Source: Candidatus Saccharimonadales bacterium (lineage in GTDB: Bacteria > Patescibacteriota > Saccharimonadia > Saccharimonadales > Saccharimonadaceae). From it: DNA of 7,926 bases. The notes beneath the pieces are model-generated. The model was given only the letters and a program-made list of their open reading frames with translations. It was not told the origin of the DNA and did no database searches. This document shows positions 1 through 6,694 of this stretch, piece by piece (the first letter of the stretch is position 1; every line of letters begins with the position of its first letter). The stretch is from positions 1-7,926 of the forward strand of contig JASLCR010000062.1 in assembly GCA_030145955.1 (NCBI GenBank). Reading direction: 5' to 3'. Made by a program: the position numbers and the translations under genes.

Positions 1-383
1 GATGAAAATGCGTCAAAGGCTAAGATACTTGGAATCATGATTACCCAGACTGCGACTGCTTGGGCTAGCCAAAAACGGCCAAACTTTAGAAAGTCATTTC
101 GCATTTCATCAAAGCGCGAATCTTTACCGTTTTTGATAACGCGGTAGAGAAGGAAGCCGCCAAGCCGTAAAGCCCAAATGAGGACCATGGCAAGGAGAAT
201 TACATGATATGGGCCAGTGTCAGATATACTGAATGCCCATGCTGCAATGGTCGCGAATGTTATGGCATAAGAAATGTCAGTCAATTTATCCGATTGCAGG
301 CGGAAGGCTACCAGAAACATCGAGAGATTTATCGCCATTGATACGACGAGCGCAATTGCGAGCGTGGCGAGAGGAACATCCAT
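1..383 (-). CDS. DUF1295 / steroid 5-alpha-reductase-like membrane protein, N-terminal part
   Basis: I translated this by hand on the minus strand from the ATG at 383-381. The frame stays open for 127 codons to the left edge, so the C-terminal half is missing. The N-terminus is hydrophobic (MDVPLATLAIALVVSMAINL) and is followed by further membrane segments. The segment RLGGFLLYRVIKNGKDSRFD, then a DEMRNDF..KFGRFW stretch and a WVIMIPS segment, matches the conserved core of the DUF1295 family (relatives of steroid 5-alpha reductase and isoprenylcysteine methyltransferase) as I know it. Family members are integral membrane proteins of about 250-300 residues; their substrate in bacteria is mostly unknown. 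The catalytic C-terminal region lies outside the window. No Shine-Dalgarno is visible before the ATG, and a TACACT hexamer sits 7 nt upstream, so the mRNA may be leaderless. The gene is divergent from the 443 gene, with 59 nt between the starts. Confidence 0.8.
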   Translation of the reverse strand, partial: MDVPLATLAIALVVSMAINLSMFLVAFRLQSDKLTDISYAITFATIAAWAFSISDTGPYHVILLAMVLIWALRLGGFLLYRVIKNGKDSRFDEMRNDFLKFGRFWLAQAVAVWVIMIPSILAFDAFS

Positions 384-390
384 ATACTTA

Positions 391-396
391 AGTGTA
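391..396 (-). promoter_or_regulatory. candidate -10 box (TACACT) of the DUF1295 gene
   Basis: On the minus strand TACACT lies 7 nt before the ATG at 383. It matches TATAAT at four of six positions. No convincing -35 is found 16-18 nt upstream. It is listed because its spacing repeats the pattern seen at the other transcript-initial genes in this window. Confidence 0.35.
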
Positions 397-406
397 GCAA
401 GCTTCT

Positions 407-435
407 TTGCAATTTATTACACCAACCAGCAAAAT
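407..435 (+). promoter_or_regulatory. candidate promoter of the 443 gene (TTGCAA-N17-CAAAAT)
   Basis: TTGCAA (407-412) and CAAAAT (430-435) are separated by 17 nt, and the predicted start point falls at 442-443, on the ATG. The TTG at 407, which could be taken for a start codon in the same frame, is then the -35 element. The -10 match is poor, so the support comes mainly from spacing. Confidence 0.4.
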
Positions 436-442
436 AAATAGC

Positions 443-688
443 ATGGCGTTTAATCACTACGCAAAAATCAAGCGGATTCTTAATGACCAGCCGGACGGCT
501 GGTATATCAAGCGCATCGACAAGCCAACCGAGGCAAAGAATTTTCGTGGAGAGGTAGTTTCATACGATCACTACTATCGCATTTATGATCGAAATGACAG
601 AGCGATAAAGTATTGTAAATTTCAGAAGATAGACAAGTTGGCGAGCATACTTAATGTCGCCATTGAAGACTTGCCAATCGTGATCTAA
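443..688 (+). CDS. hypothetical 81-residue protein
   Basis: The product is an 81-residue, soluble, charged protein with no signal peptide or membrane segment. I do not recognise a named domain. Its visible character is an N-terminal basic stretch (MAFNHYAKIKRIL), an aromatic-rich middle (GWYIKRID, SYDHYYRIYDR) and a C-terminal part that looks like a helix ending LNVAIEDLP. The alternating charged and aromatic residues in the middle suggest a small beta-sheet followed by a helix, which is an inference. I chose the ATG at 443 over the in-frame TTG at 407 because the latter overlaps a -35-like hexamer and would add an uncharacteristic 12 residues. There is no Shine-Dalgarno before 443. The gene is divergent from the DUF1295 gene and lies 55 nt before the ArsR start, with its own stop at 686-688, so a shared function with either neighbour is not shown. 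Confidence 0.7.
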   Translation: MAFNHYAKIKRILNDQPDGWYIKRIDKPTEAKNFRGEVVSYDHYYRIYDRNDRAIKYCKFQKIDKLASILNVAIEDLPIVI

Positions 689-702
689 GTTATAAATACA
701 AA

Positions 703-728
703 ACTTGGTTGATTTTTTTCGACCAAGT
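703..728 (+). promoter_or_regulatory. inverted repeat, probable ArsR-family operator
   Basis: ACTTGGTTGA (703-712) and TCGACCAAGT (719-728) are reverse complements at 9 of 10 positions, separated by six T residues. The repeat covers the -35 hexamer and most of the spacer of the arsR promoter. ArsR-family proteins bind imperfect inverted repeats that overlap their own promoter, so this is the natural operator candidate. The T-run lies in the loop rather than after the stem, so it does not look like an intrinsic terminator of the 443 gene. Confidence 0.6.
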
Positions 729-737
729 ATGTATGCT
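709..737 (+). promoter_or_regulatory. promoter of the arsR-mmpL operon (TTGATT-N17-TATGCT)
   Basis: A -35 TTGATT (709-714) and a -10 TATGCT (732-737) are separated by exactly 17 nt. The expected start point, seven bases after the end of the -10, is 744, which is the A of the ATG. This predicts a leaderless transcript for the first gene of the operon. Confidence 0.65.
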
Positions 738-743
738 AGTAAT

Positions 744-1073
744 ATGGGAAGTCCAAAAGAACTAGCACACATGCGCGCACTCTTTGCGAAAAGTCGTCCG
801 CTGTTTAGTGCCCTTGGAAATGATGAGCGTCAAGAATTGATACTTATCATGCTTGAGGGTAATAATCTTTCGGTTGGCGAGCTTGCGGGACGTACGGAAT
901 TGTCGCGGCCAACAGTATCTCATCATTTGAAGATACTGAAAGATGTTGGCATGGTGTCGCCGTACAAACAAGGCAATAAAACGATTTACTGCTTGTCGGC
1001 ATCCGATAAACACCTTGGCACCATAGGCGATTTAATAAACGAAGCCAAGCGATTAACGAATAAGGAGGCGTAA
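744..1073 (+). CDS. ArsR-family winged-helix transcriptional regulator
   Basis: This is a 109-residue ArsR/SmtB-type dimeric DNA-binding protein, likely the repressor of its own operon. After an N-terminal helix (RPLFSALGNDERQELILIML) comes the winged helix: LSVGELAGRTELSRPTVSHH at about residues 42-61, with SRPTVSHHLKIL as recognition helix, and a beta-wing at GMVSPYKQGNKTIYCLS. The metal-binding CxC motif of classical ArsR/SmtB helix 3 is absent. D88 and H90 resemble half of the helix-5 metal site, but the second pair of ligands is missing and the only cysteine is C83. The inducer is therefore unlikely to be a classical metal and may be a compound exported by the neighbouring MMPL protein, which is an inference. 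I prefer the ATG at 744 to the upstream in-frame TTG at 705 because that TTG lies inside the operator and promoter. The stop is 4 nt before the exporter start. Confidence 0.88.
   Translation: MGSPKELAHMRALFAKSRPLFSALGNDERQELILIMLEGNNLSVGELAGRTELSRPTVSHHLKILKDVGMVSPYKQGNKTIYCLSASDKHLGTIGDLINEAKRLTNKEA
1062..1068 (+). promoter_or_regulatory. Shine-Dalgarno (AAGGAGG) fixing the GTG start of mmpL
   Basis: AAGGAGG lies inside the last codons of arsR, 9 nt before the GTG at 1078, and supports that GTG rather than a later ATG as the start. It links translation of the exporter to the regulator transcript. Confidence 0.8.
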
Positions 1074-1077
1074 TACA

Positions 1078-3474
1078 GTGGCAACATTTTTACATAAAGT
1101 AGGGACGACAATGTACCGTCATCCGTGGCAGGTGATTACGGCTTGGGTGGTGCTTCTGGGTGTGCTTGGCTTTACGGCATTTACATTTATGAAGCCAACG
1201 TCGAGTGCAATTAGTATTCCTGGTACCGAAGCGCAGCAAGCGATCGACCGCATGCAGGAACTCTTTCCTGATAGCGGCAAAGGAACGGGACGAATTGTCT
1301 TCCAGGCAGGGGATGGCAAGAAAATTGCTGACTTCAAATCGGATATTACTGATTTGACGAAAAACGTTGAGAAAGTTAATGGCGTTAGCGGAGCTATCAA
1401 TCCATTCACTCAGACTGATAAGCTGATAAGTAAAGATGGAACGATCGCTTACATTCCTGTGCAGCTCGACAAAGAAGTTGGCTCGGTAGAGGAGTCGACA
1501 CTAGACGATGTTGAAAAATTGGTTACATCAACCCGCCACGATGACCTCAAGGTTGAAACGGGTGGCGGACTAGTAAGTCAGACGCCAGGTGAAATACTTG
1601 GTGTTGGTGAGATTGCCGGTGTGGTATTAGCGCTGGTCGTGCTCTTTATGACGCTTGGTTCATTGATTGCTGCCGGCATGCCGATTGTAACTGCGCTTGT
1701 AGCGGTTGGTGCGAGTACACTCGGGCTCTTTTCTCTCGGGCAACTCTTTACGATTAATACAACAACGCCGGTACTTGGTATCATGCTTGGTCTGGCTGTT
1801 GGTATCGACTATTCACTCTTTATCATTAGCAAGTATCGTACATTGCTCATGGAAGGTCACAAGCCTGAAGTAGCGACAGCGCGTGCGATTGGTACAGCTG
1901 GAAATGCGGTAGTGTTTGCTGCGCTGACCGTCGTAATTGCTCTTGCTGCGCTGAGTATTGTAAATATACCATTCATGACGACGATGGGTCTGGCTGGTGC
2001 TGCAGGTATCGCCGTTGCTGCATTGGTGGCTATCACTTTAATTCCTGCATTACTGCGTCTTGCCGGGCTTAAGATTTTTGGTAAGAAGACACGTGCCAAA
2101 GTACTGGCTGCGCAGAAGCATACAAAAAAGAAAACTCGCCTCAGCCACAATACATTCTGGTACCGATGGGGTGAAGCAATTACGCGTCGTCCATGGGTAG
2201 CGCTCACGGTGGCAGTTATCGCAATCGGTGTCGTAGCTATTCCTGCTAAAGATTTAACACTTGGTTTACCAACCGATGAATATGCCGCTACCTCAACGAC
2301 AGAACGTAAAGCGTATGACTTAGTGACGAAAGGTTTTGGTGTTGGTTATAACGGTCCGCTTGCTGTTGTAGTGGAAGATCTACCGGTAGTAAGTCAGGCC
2401 GACAAAGATTCTATCCGCGTACCTGCCGAGCAAGAGCTACAGAAGCAAATTGCTGCGGCGAAAAAGAAGCAGGAAGGGTACTTCATGGCCAAGGCTGCGC
2501 AAGTGACAACACTCGAAGGTCAAATGGCTTTGCAGCAAGAAATTTCTGCAGCTGAGGCTCAGGGCAAACAACAGCTTGCCGCAGCTCAGAAAAAGGTTGA
2601 TGAAAGTGTCGAGCAGTATGCAAAATATGTTCAGCTGAAAAAAGTCTCTGATCGTATTGCTAAGCTATCAGATGTCAAAGAGACGTTGCCAGCAACGGTA
2701 AATGACAACGGTACAGCAGGAATCATTCAAGTAATTCCAAAGTCTGCACCGAGCGACAAGGCAACAAGTAGCCTTATAGAGTCGCTCCGTGATGAGTCTG
2801 AGAAAAAGAAGTTAACCGCAGAAAATGGTGCGACGCTGGCTGTCACGGGAACAACTGCCTTGCAGAATGATATCAACGCAAAGCTTGCTGCAGCATTGCC
2901 CGAATATCTTGCAGTAGTTGTTGGACTTTCGCTTGTGCTATTGATTGTGGCATTCCGCTCAATTCTTGTACCACTCAAAGCAACACTTGGCTTCTTGCTC
3001 TCAGTGCTTGCGATGTTTGGCGCGTTAGTTGCGGTCTTCCAGTGGGGTTGGTTCGGTATTGCTGATGCACCTGGTCCGATTGTAAGCTTCATTCCGATTA
3101 TTTCTATCGGTATCTTGTTTGGCCTAGCAATGGATTACGAGTTTTTCCTCGTATCGGGTATGCATGAGGAATTCAGTCATACGAAAGATGCAAAGAGCGC
3201 GGTCGTTCGTGGGTTTGGGGCTGGTAGCAAAGTTGTAACAGCGGCTGCGGTAATTATGATTAGCGTCTTTGCCGGATTCATCACTAACCACGATGTTACA
3301 ATACAAGCGATTGGTTTCGGCTTGGCATTTGGTATTTTGATTGATGCCTTCTTGGTACGCATGACCATTGTCCCGGCGGTGATGACACTTCTAGGTAAAA
3401 GTGCGTGGTGGTTGCCAAAATGGCTTGATAAGATATTGCCGCATGTATCAATTGAGGGTGAAGAGGTAAAATAG
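1078..3474 (+). CDS. MMPL/RND-superfamily membrane transporter
   Basis: This is a 798-residue exporter of the MMPL (YdfJ-like) branch of the RND superfamily, which uses the proton gradient to move lipids or hydrophobic compounds. It has the duplicated RND layout. TM1 is near 16-38, a first extracytoplasmic domain follows to about 172, TM2-TM6 are near 178-325, and there is a basic cytoplasmic loop rich in K and R at about 326-365. TM7 is near 371-390, a second extracytoplasmic domain follows, and TM8-TM12 are near 607-765. The paired transport motifs are GLAVGIDYSLF (GIDYSLF at 242-248, TM4) and GLAMDYEFF (682-690, TM10), whose Asp-Tyr pairs correspond to the proton-relay residues of MmpL proteins. 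Residues about 445-530 form a long Ala/Lys/Gln/Glu-rich helical segment with coiled-coil character. It is the second gene of the ArsR operon, so expression probably responds to its substrate or a related stress. The substrate cannot be read from the sequence. Confidence 0.93.
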   Translation: MATFLHKVGTTMYRHPWQVITAWVVLLGVLGFTAFTFMKPTSSAISIPGTEAQQAIDRMQELFPDSGKGTGRIVFQAGDGKKIADFKSDITDLTKNVEKVNGVSGAINPFTQTDKLISKDGTIAYIPVQLDKEVGSVEESTLDDVEKLVTSTRHDDLKVETGGGLVSQTPGEILGVGEIAGVVLALVVLFMTLGSLIAAGMPIVTALVAVGASTLGLFSLGQLFTINTTTPVLGIMLGLAVGIDYSLFIISKYRTLLMEGHKPEVATARAIGTAGNAVVFAALTVVIALAALSIVNIPFMTTMGLAGAAGIAVAALVAITLIPALLRLAGLKIFGKKTRAKVLAAQKHTKKKTRLSHNTFWYRWGEAITRRPWVALTVAVIAIGVVAIPAKDLTLGLPTDEYAATSTTERKAYDLVTKGFGVGYNGPLAVVVEDLPVVSQADKDSIRVPAEQELQKQIAAAKKKQEGYFMAKAAQVTTLEGQMALQQEISAAEAQGKQQLAAAQKKVDESVEQYAKYVQLKKVSDRIAKLSDVKETLPATVNDNGTAGIIQVIPKSAPSDKATSSLIESLRDESEKKKLTAENGATLAVTGTTALQNDINAKLAAALPEYLAVVVGLSLVLLIVAFRSILVPLKATLGFLLSVLAMFGALVAVFQWGWFGIADAPGPIVSFIPIISIGILFGLAMDYEFFLVSGMHEEFSHTKDAKSAVVRGFGAGSKVVTAAAVIMISVFAGFITNHDVTIQAIGFGLAFGILIDAFLVRMTIVPAVMTLLGKSAWWLPKWLDKILPHVSIEGEEVK

Positions 3475-3483
3475 AAACAGTAG

Positions 3484-3490
3484 AAGGAGG
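3484..3490 (+). promoter_or_regulatory. Shine-Dalgarno of the HEAT-repeat gene
   Basis: AAGGAGG lies 5 nt before the ATG at 3496, in the 21-nt gap after mmpL. No terminator or promoter is visible in this gap, so the gene most likely belongs to the mmpL transcript. Confidence 0.8.
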
Positions 3491-3495
3491 GTAGC

Positions 3496-4023
3496 ATGGC
3501 TGAGAAGTTTGCCGATATATTCAAAGAGGGTGGTAAAAAGAACACACTCGGCAGGGCTGAGGAAGTATTGCAAATTGTCGCAAATGACCACTCGCACCTT
3601 GATGAGCTATACCAATGCCTGTTTGACGACGACGCATGGGTCCGTATGCGTGCCGTCGATACACTTGAAAAAGTTTGTCGTGTACACCCTGACTGGTTGG
3701 AGCCCTACGTTGAGCGGCTATTGAATGAAGTTGCCGCGATTGATCAGGCATCGATTCAATGGCATCTGGCGGAGCTATTTACAGAGATTAATCTTTCACC
3801 CGATCAACGCGACCGAGCGACCAAGATCATGAAAAGAAATATCAGCAGCAAAGACGTAGACTGGATTGTAGCGAGCAACACTATGGGTGCTCTCGCTAAG
3901 TTTGTCGCAGATAATATATTGCCAGCGTCGGAGTTAATTCCACTACTCAAAATTCAGCAAACTCATCACTCAAAAGCGGTCGTCAAGCGCGCAACGCGAT
4001 TACTGGATGAAGTGGGAGGATGA
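3496..4023 (+). CDS. HEAT-repeat-like protein
   Basis: This is a 175-residue soluble protein made almost entirely of amphipathic helices. The segment LYQCLFDDDAWVRMRAVDTL at about residues 37-56 is a typical HEAT-repeat signature, with the D..VRMRA pattern and an early Asp followed by VR. Further helical pairs follow (WLEPYVERLLNEVAAIDQAS, then QWHLAELFTEINL, WIVASNTMGALAKF and SKAVVKRATRLLDEV), and the last again resembles a HEAT helix. Such proteins act as scaffolds for protein-protein or nucleic-acid contacts; no catalytic residue is evident. It resembles small HEAT proteins seen in other bacteria that begin with a GKADEV- or GRAEEV-like stretch (here GRAEEVLQIV). It sits third in the ArsR-MMPL operon, and its stop overlaps the next start by four bases (ATGA). 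Its partner is unknown; the DUF2200 neighbour is the first candidate by linkage. Confidence 0.8.
   Translation: MAEKFADIFKEGGKKNTLGRAEEVLQIVANDHSHLDELYQCLFDDDAWVRMRAVDTLEKVCRVHPDWLEPYVERLLNEVAAIDQASIQWHLAELFTEINLSPDQRDRATKIMKRNISSKDVDWIVASNTMGALAKFVADNILPASELIPLLKIQQTHHSKAVVKRATRLLDEVGG
4014..4019 (+). promoter_or_regulatory. Shine-Dalgarno at the coupled HEAT/DUF2200 junction
   Basis: GGGAGG directly abuts the ATG at 4020, which is too close for efficient use. It lies 3 nt before a second ATG (4023) and 9 nt before an in-frame GTG (4029). The spacing therefore favours one of the downstream starts, and the GTG best matches the usual N-terminus of the family. Confidence 0.6.
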
Positions 4024-4379
4024 TGACTGTGGTAAAGCCACGAATCTATACTATGCCTTTTGCAAATGTGTATCCGTTGTATGTTGCGAAAGCTATAAAG
4101 AAAGGCCGTACGAAAAAAGAAGTCGATGAGATCATCGCTTGGCTCACGGGCTATAGCCAGCAAGAAATCGAGCAAGCAGTCATTGGTAAGGCAGACCTGG
4201 AGACATTTTACGCCAATGCTCGTATGAATCCTGCCCGGAAATCGATCACCGGTATGATTTGCGGGGTGCGAGTAGAAGAAATCAAAGAGCCGATCATGCA
4301 AGAAATTCGTTATCTAGATAAGCTGATCGATGAGCTCGCTAAAGGTAAGGCCATAGAAAAGATCTTGCGCGTGTCATGA
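4020..4379 (+). CDS. DUF2200 family protein
   Basis: This is a protein of up to 119 residues in the DUF2200 family (COG4898), whose function is not known. The landmarks I recognise are the N-terminal RIYTMPFANVYPLYV block, KKGRTKKEVDEIIAWLTGYS, a central ETFYANA...P block, TGMICGVRVEEI and the C-terminal RYLDKLIDELAKGKAIEKIL. Family members are small cytoplasmic proteins of about 115 residues, so this one is full length. The longest form starts at the ATG overlapping the previous stop (ATGA, 4020-4023). A GTG at 4029 would give MVKPRIYTMPF, closer to the usual family start, and has the better Shine-Dalgarno spacing, so the first three codons are uncertain. Overlap with the HEAT gene implies translational coupling and possibly balanced production of both proteins. 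It is the last gene of the operon. No clear terminator follows before the next promoter. Confidence 0.9.
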   Translation: MMTVVKPRIYTMPFANVYPLYVAKAIKKGRTKKEVDEIIAWLTGYSQQEIEQAVIGKADLETFYANARMNPARKSITGMICGVRVEEIKEPIMQEIRYLDKLIDELAKGKAIEKILRVS

Positions 4380-4404
4380 CGGCACATTTCGTCTGTGAGA
4401 TAAT
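4376..4404 (+). promoter_or_regulatory. extended -10 promoter of the UvrA-like gene
   Basis: GATAAT (4399-4404) is preceded by TGA (4396-4398), giving an extended -10 of the TGn type. ATGACG (4376-4381), 17 nt upstream, is a four-of-six -35 and overlaps the stop codon of the DUF2200 gene. The predicted start is near 4411, three bases before the ATG. There is no Shine-Dalgarno, so near-leaderless initiation is expected and the gene can be expressed independently of the operon upstream. Confidence 0.6.
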
Positions 4405-4413
4405 AGATTCACT

Positions 4414-6642
4414 ATGAGTGGATATATCGAAATCATCGGTGCGCGTGAAAATAATCTTAAGAACGTATCCTTACGCATACCAAAACACAGGATCACAATA
4501 TTTACTGGTGTATCAGGGTCGGGTAAATCATCAATTGTTTTCGATACCGTAGCTGCGGAAGGTCAGCGTTTGCTGAATGAAAACTTCAGCGCGTTTATTC
4601 GTACCTTTTTGCCAAAGGTGAAACAGCCAGAAGCTGACAGTATTGCAAATCTCAATATGCCGGTTATCGTTGACCAGCGAAAACTCGGTGGTGGTTCAAG
4701 TTCAACGGTCGGTACGGTGACTGATATTGCACCGTTGGTTCGTCGGTTATACTCACGTATCGGTCAGCCGAATGTCCCTCAGGTGTACATGTTTTCGTTT
4801 AATAACGCGGCTGGCATGTGTCCGGAGTGCAAGGGCCTAGGTAGTAATATGGGGCTCGATATTGAAGCTACTCTCGACTTGTCGAAGTCGCTGAATGAGG
4901 GTGCGATCAGATTGCCCGATTATAAAGTTGATGGCTGGTACTGGAAGCAGATCATTGAAGCCAATGTGGTGGATGCGGATAAGAAACTAGCTGAGTATAG
5001 CGATGCAGAGATGGACGAGCTTCTGTATGGTGAAGCGCGCAAAGTAAAACTAGCTGGTATCAATATGACGTACGAAGGAATTGCGCGTCGCTTCGCTACC
5101 AAATATATTTCGCGTGATCTCTCCAGTATGTCTGAACGTACGCAAAAAGCGGTGAAGCCGTTTATGAGTATGGCACCGTGCACGCTGTGTCATGGTGCAC
5201 GTCTCAACCAAGAAGCTTTGGCGAGCAAAATAGATGGGCGCAATATCGCTGACATGTCTGCGCTACAAGTTGATGAATTACTGAAAGTTTTGAAAAACAT
5301 TAAAGACCCGACAGTAAAAAGTATTGTTGACATGACTGCCATCAGACTTGAGCATTTGATAGAGATTGGGCTGGGCTATTTAAGCTTGGATCGACCAACT
5401 GATACGTTATCAGGCGGTGAATCGCAGCGGGTGAAGATTGTGAAATACCTTAATGGCACTCTGAGCGATGTGATGTATATTTTTGATGAGCCAAGCGTCG
5501 GGTTACATCCGCGTGATGTACATCGACTTAATGAGCTTTTGAAAAAACTACGCGACAATGGCAACACGGTCATTGTAGTAGAGCACGATCCAGATGTAAT
5601 TAAAGTCGCCGATCACGTGATTGATGTTGGTCCTGGAGCTGGATCGAATGGCGGCGCGATTATGTTTGAAGGCACGTATGATGCGCTATTGAAATCTGAT
5701 ACGTTGACCGGAAAGGCACTTGGTGCGCATGCCAAGTTGAAAGAATCGGTTCGCAAGCCAACTGGCGAACTGCGCATAGAAAATGCGCATGCCAACAACT
5801 TGCAGAATGTCAGTGTAGCAATACCGACAGGTGTATTAACAGCAATTACCGGAGTTGCCGGCTCGGGCAAGAGTTCGCTCATTAATCAAACTTTTGTGCG
5901 TCAGTATCCTGATGCGATCGTGATCGACCAGACTCCTGTCGCTGCGAATAGTCGCTCTAATGTGCTGACATACACAGGCGTCATGGATGAAATTAGAAGA
6001 AGCTTTGCAAAAGAAAATAATGTCGATGCGAGCCTATTTAGCTTTAACTCCAAAGGTGCTTGTGAAAACTGCCAAGGTACCGGCTATGTGGCTCTTGAGG
6101 CGGCGTACGTTGAAGAAGCAAAAATGCTTTGTGAGATTTGTGAAGGTAAACGTTTCAAAGAAGAAGTCTTACAGTACCAGTGGCATGGCAAAAATATTGT
6201 CGAGGTGCTTGATCTGACGATTGCTGATGCGGTGACATTCTTTGAAAATCCAGCAGTCTCAAAGCAACTGCAAGCACTCTTTGATGTCGGCCTCGAATAT
6301 CTTACACTTGGACAACCACTCAGTACGCTGTCTGGCGGAGAATGTCAGCGTGTGAAACTTGCAAGCGAGCTTCATAAATCAGGGAGTATTTACGTACTCG
6401 ATGAACCAACCACGGGACTTCATATGTCAGACATCTCACGGCTACTTGCTATATTGAATCGTCTTGTCGACAGCGGTAATACGGTAGTTGCAATTGAGCA
6501 TAATCTTGACGTAATTCGCTCAAGCGATTGGATTATTGATGTGGGTCCTGAAGCCGGCCGCGGGGGCGGCCAAATCGTCTATACAGGTGAACCAGGCGGT
6601 CTTAAGAACGCAAAAGAATCAATTACTCGACAATTTGTGTAA
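4414..6642 (+). CDS. UvrA-like tandem ABC ATPase lacking the UvrB-binding domain
   Basis: This 742-residue protein has two UvrA-type nucleotide-binding domains. NBD1 has Walker A GVSGSGKSS (32-40), signature LSGGESQR (332-339), Walker B FDEP (357-360) and the switch EHD (390-392). NBD2 has Walker A GVAGSGKSS (from 480), signature LSGGECQR (639-646), Walker B LDEP (662-665) and EH (695-696). A complete zinc module C550-x2-C553-x19-C573-x2-C576 has the classical UvrA spacing. NBD1 retains CPEC (136-139) and CTLC (256-259). UvrA proteins are about 940 residues. The missing length is explained by the jump from TVGTVT (98-103) to FSFN (127-130), where full UvrA carries the UvrB-binding domain. The protein therefore probably does not load UvrB. 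It resembles the short UvrA-like class that includes the daunorubicin self-resistance protein DrrC. All ATPase motifs look intact. Likely role, by family and context: DNA-bound or drug-linked tolerance ATPase rather than the repair UvrA. Confidence 0.9.
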   Translation: MSGYIEIIGARENNLKNVSLRIPKHRITIFTGVSGSGKSSIVFDTVAAEGQRLLNENFSAFIRTFLPKVKQPEADSIANLNMPVIVDQRKLGGGSSSTVGTVTDIAPLVRRLYSRIGQPNVPQVYMFSFNNAAGMCPECKGLGSNMGLDIEATLDLSKSLNEGAIRLPDYKVDGWYWKQIIEANVVDADKKLAEYSDAEMDELLYGEARKVKLAGINMTYEGIARRFATKYISRDLSSMSERTQKAVKPFMSMAPCTLCHGARLNQEALASKIDGRNIADMSALQVDELLKVLKNIKDPTVKSIVDMTAIRLEHLIEIGLGYLSLDRPTDTLSGGESQRVKIVKYLNGTLSDVMYIFDEPSVGLHPRDVHRLNELLKKLRDNGNTVIVVEHDPDVIKVADHVIDVGPGAGSNGGAIMFEGTYDALLKSDTLTGKALGAHAKLKESVRKPTGELRIENAHANNLQNVSVAIPTGVLTAITGVAGSGKSSLINQTFVRQYPDAIVIDQTPVAANSRSNVLTYTGVMDEIRRSFAKENNVDASLFSFNSKGACENCQGTGYVALEAAYVEEAKMLCEICEGKRFKEEVLQYQWHGKNIVEVLDLTIADAVTFFENPAVSKQLQALFDVGLEYLTLGQPLSTLSGGECQRVKLASELHKSGSIYVLDEPTTGLHMSDISRLLAILNRLVDSGNTVVAIEHNLDVIRSSDWIIDVGPEAGRGGGQIVYTGEPGGLKNAKESITRQFV

Positions 6643-6670
6643 GCTGTAGATAGTATTAAAAAGCTCTGAA

Positions 6671-6688
6671 TTGTGAAAAATGTCACAA
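6671..6688 (+). promoter_or_regulatory. perfect CRP-type site upstream of glsB
   Basis: TTGTGA (6671-6676), six bases, and TCACAA (6683-6688) form a perfect dyad identical to the CRP consensus TGTGA-N6-TCACA. The centre, 6679.5, lies exactly 41.5 bp before the start point predicted from the TATGAT box (6721), the position of class II CRP activation. No usable -35 hexamer exists at the proper distance, which fits an activator-dependent promoter. The Crp/Fnr gene at 7005-7679 is the obvious candidate for the binding protein. Confidence 0.75.
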
Positions 6689-6694
6689 ACAATT

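Noticed and set aside
407..442. N-terminal extension of the 81-residue protein from a TTG at 407
   Set aside because: The TTG is part of a TTGCAA hexamer with -35 spacing, no ribosome binding site precedes it, and the ATG at 443 starts the more protein-like sequence.
703..728. Intrinsic terminator of the 443 gene
   Set aside because: The T-run is in the loop rather than after the stem and the arms are only moderately GC rich, so an operator is the better reading.
705..743. N-terminal extension of the ArsR protein from a TTG at 705
   Set aside because: The extension would lie inside the inverted repeat and the promoter, and ArsR proteins do not usually carry such a leader; the ATG at 744 coincides with the predicted transcript start.
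1857..2207. Minus-strand open frame of 116 codons inside mmpL
   Set aside because: It is antisense to conserved transmembrane segments, has an implausible composition and no start signals; the same applies to the frames at 2727-3092 and 3177-3545.
4379..4395. Possible hairpin between GACG and CGTC after the DUF2200 stop
   Set aside because: The stem is only four base pairs without a following T-run; it is too weak to call a terminator.
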